This document shows, piece by piece, positions 31,647 through 32,154 of a stretch of 32,154 bases of DNA. Both the position numbers and the translations under genes were made by a program. Location of the stretch: contig NZ_QGMZ01000056.1 of assembly GCF_003173335.1 (NCBI RefSeq), forward strand, positions 1 through 32,154, in the 5' to 3' direction. The DNA comes from Methanospirillum stamsii. GTDB lineage: Archaea; Halobacteriota; Methanomicrobia; Methanomicrobiales; Methanospirillaceae. The number at the start of each line of letters is the position of its first letter. Position 1 is the first letter of the stretch. The notes beneath the pieces were generated by a model. That model was not told the origin of the DNA and ran no database searches. It worked only from the letters and a program-made list of their open reading frames with translations.

Positions 31647-32024
31647 ATGCCTTTTGGTTTTTTACGTATCCGAAAAATTTTTGGAACCCATCAGATTTTG
31701 TTACTGATGATAATCCTCTTGTTTGCGGCCTGCTTTGTAATGCCCTCCATGGGAGATTCGACCGGAGCAGGTGAGACACGGATCATCACCGATATGCGAG
31801 GGGTTGACGTCACCATCCCGGATGAACCGCAACGTGTTGTTACTATGAGCAGATCTCTTATCGACACCGCCATGTACATTTTCGGGGTCGAAGACAGGAT
31901 TGTTGGGGGGAGTTTCTATCAGAAACCAGTTGCACCAAATGAGTATGTCTGGAATGGGAAAGATTACACCGTCGATACCTGGATCGGAAAAGTTCTGAAT
32001 CCGAATCTGAATTCGGTCGTAAAT
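31647..32024 (+). pseudogene. BtuF/FecB-type solute-binding protein, interrupted (binding protein H)
   Basis: The first 126 codons of a binding protein of the F/G subfamily. The signal peptide ends near SMG-DST, then TRIITDMRGVDVTIPDEPQRVVTMSRSLIDTAMYIFGVEDRIVGG matches binding protein G closely. The reading frame runs on to a stop at 32081, but from 32025 (codon 127) the sequence no longer resembles the family and instead looks like the tip of an insertion sequence. A TATA-like segment about 25 bases before the ATG suggests a leaderless transcript. The gene is inactivated unless the remainder is restored beyond the window. Confidence 0.8.
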
Positions 32025-32154
32025 TGTTTTTTACCATTCAAAATTGACCAGGTAGGACCATTGCTTTTTGACCAGCCCTAAGTTGAATGTGATATTCCTA
32101 ATAGAAAAAATTATCGCTAACATCAAGATAAGGAAGGGTGGCTTCGCCCCCCTC
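32025..32154. mobile_element. End of an IS21-family-like insertion sequence (partial)
   Basis: The break in binding protein H falls exactly before TGTTTTTTACC. IS21-family ends typically begin with TG and carry short internal repeats containing TTGACCA. Here AAATTGACCAGG (32041-32052) and TTTTTGACCAGC (32065-32076) are two such repeats. A hairpin with a TTC loop lies at 32136-32152. The transposase genes and the other end are outside the window, so the target duplication cannot be seen. Confidence 0.6.

Noticed and set aside
1-32154. CRISPR arrays, tRNA or rRNA genes, toxin-antitoxin pairs
   Set aside because: No regularly spaced repeats, cloverleaf or rRNA-like segments, or paired small toxin/antitoxin ORFs were seen on reading both strands.

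Overview
The window looks like an accessory, metal- or cofactor-uptake island from a methanogenic archaeon. The order Methanomicrobiales is my best guess, perhaps near Methanospirillum. The support is an FmdE-family gene, dockerin-tagged solute-binding proteins, archaeal TATA-type promoters with several apparently leaderless starts, poly-T terminators, and AT-rich DNA with a strong bias for CCGG-containing words. The genus is inference only. No tRNA, rRNA or CRISPR array was seen.

Layout. (1) 1-7308, minus strand: three dockerin-tagged BtuF/FecB-type solute-binding proteins flank a compact, overlapping three-gene nitrogenase-like operon (two component-1-type subunits and a NifH-type ATPase). 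The leftmost binding protein is cut off at about position 54. (2) 7309-7829: a gene-poor stretch with several GC-rich hairpins, then a DUF364-type gene (7830-8576) and a divergent DtxR/MntR-type metal-dependent regulator (8962-9360). (3) 9641-12701, minus strand: a complete binding protein-permease-ATPase importer, followed upstream by a small unknown cysteine-containing ORF. (4) 13175-17676, plus strand: a 1355-residue fusion of two 2-hydroxyacyl-CoA dehydratase activase (archerase) domains with a cysteine-bearing DUF2229-like region, and a DGC-domain protein. (5) 17881-20408, plus strand: a PadR regulator, a TrmO-like methyltransferase, an FmdE protein and a SAM methyltransferase. (6) 20537-22278: an ABC-2 exporter pair. 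(7) 22707-26576, plus strand: a second importer operon with a methyltransferase between its binding protein and permease. (8) 26659-31542, minus strand: a third importer permease/ATPase and two further binding proteins. (9) 31647-32024: an eighth binding-protein gene, interrupted by what looks like the end of an IS21-family element at 32025.

How the parts may work together. Eight binding-protein genes (six intact, two broken) share only three permease/ATPase pairs of the FecCD/BtuCD type, whose known substrates are metal chelates, siderophores, haem and corrinoids. The island also holds members of both well-known families of ATP-driven low-potential reductases: a nitrogenase/DPOR/CfbCD-like system and a 2-hydroxyacyl-CoA dehydratase activase-like system. 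The nitrogenase-like component has cysteine spacing very close to that of DPOR BchN, while its partner lacks the usual cysteines. The most attractive reading is an uncharacterised uptake-and-reduction system for an external metal chelate or tetrapyrrole. The substrate cannot be read from the sequence.
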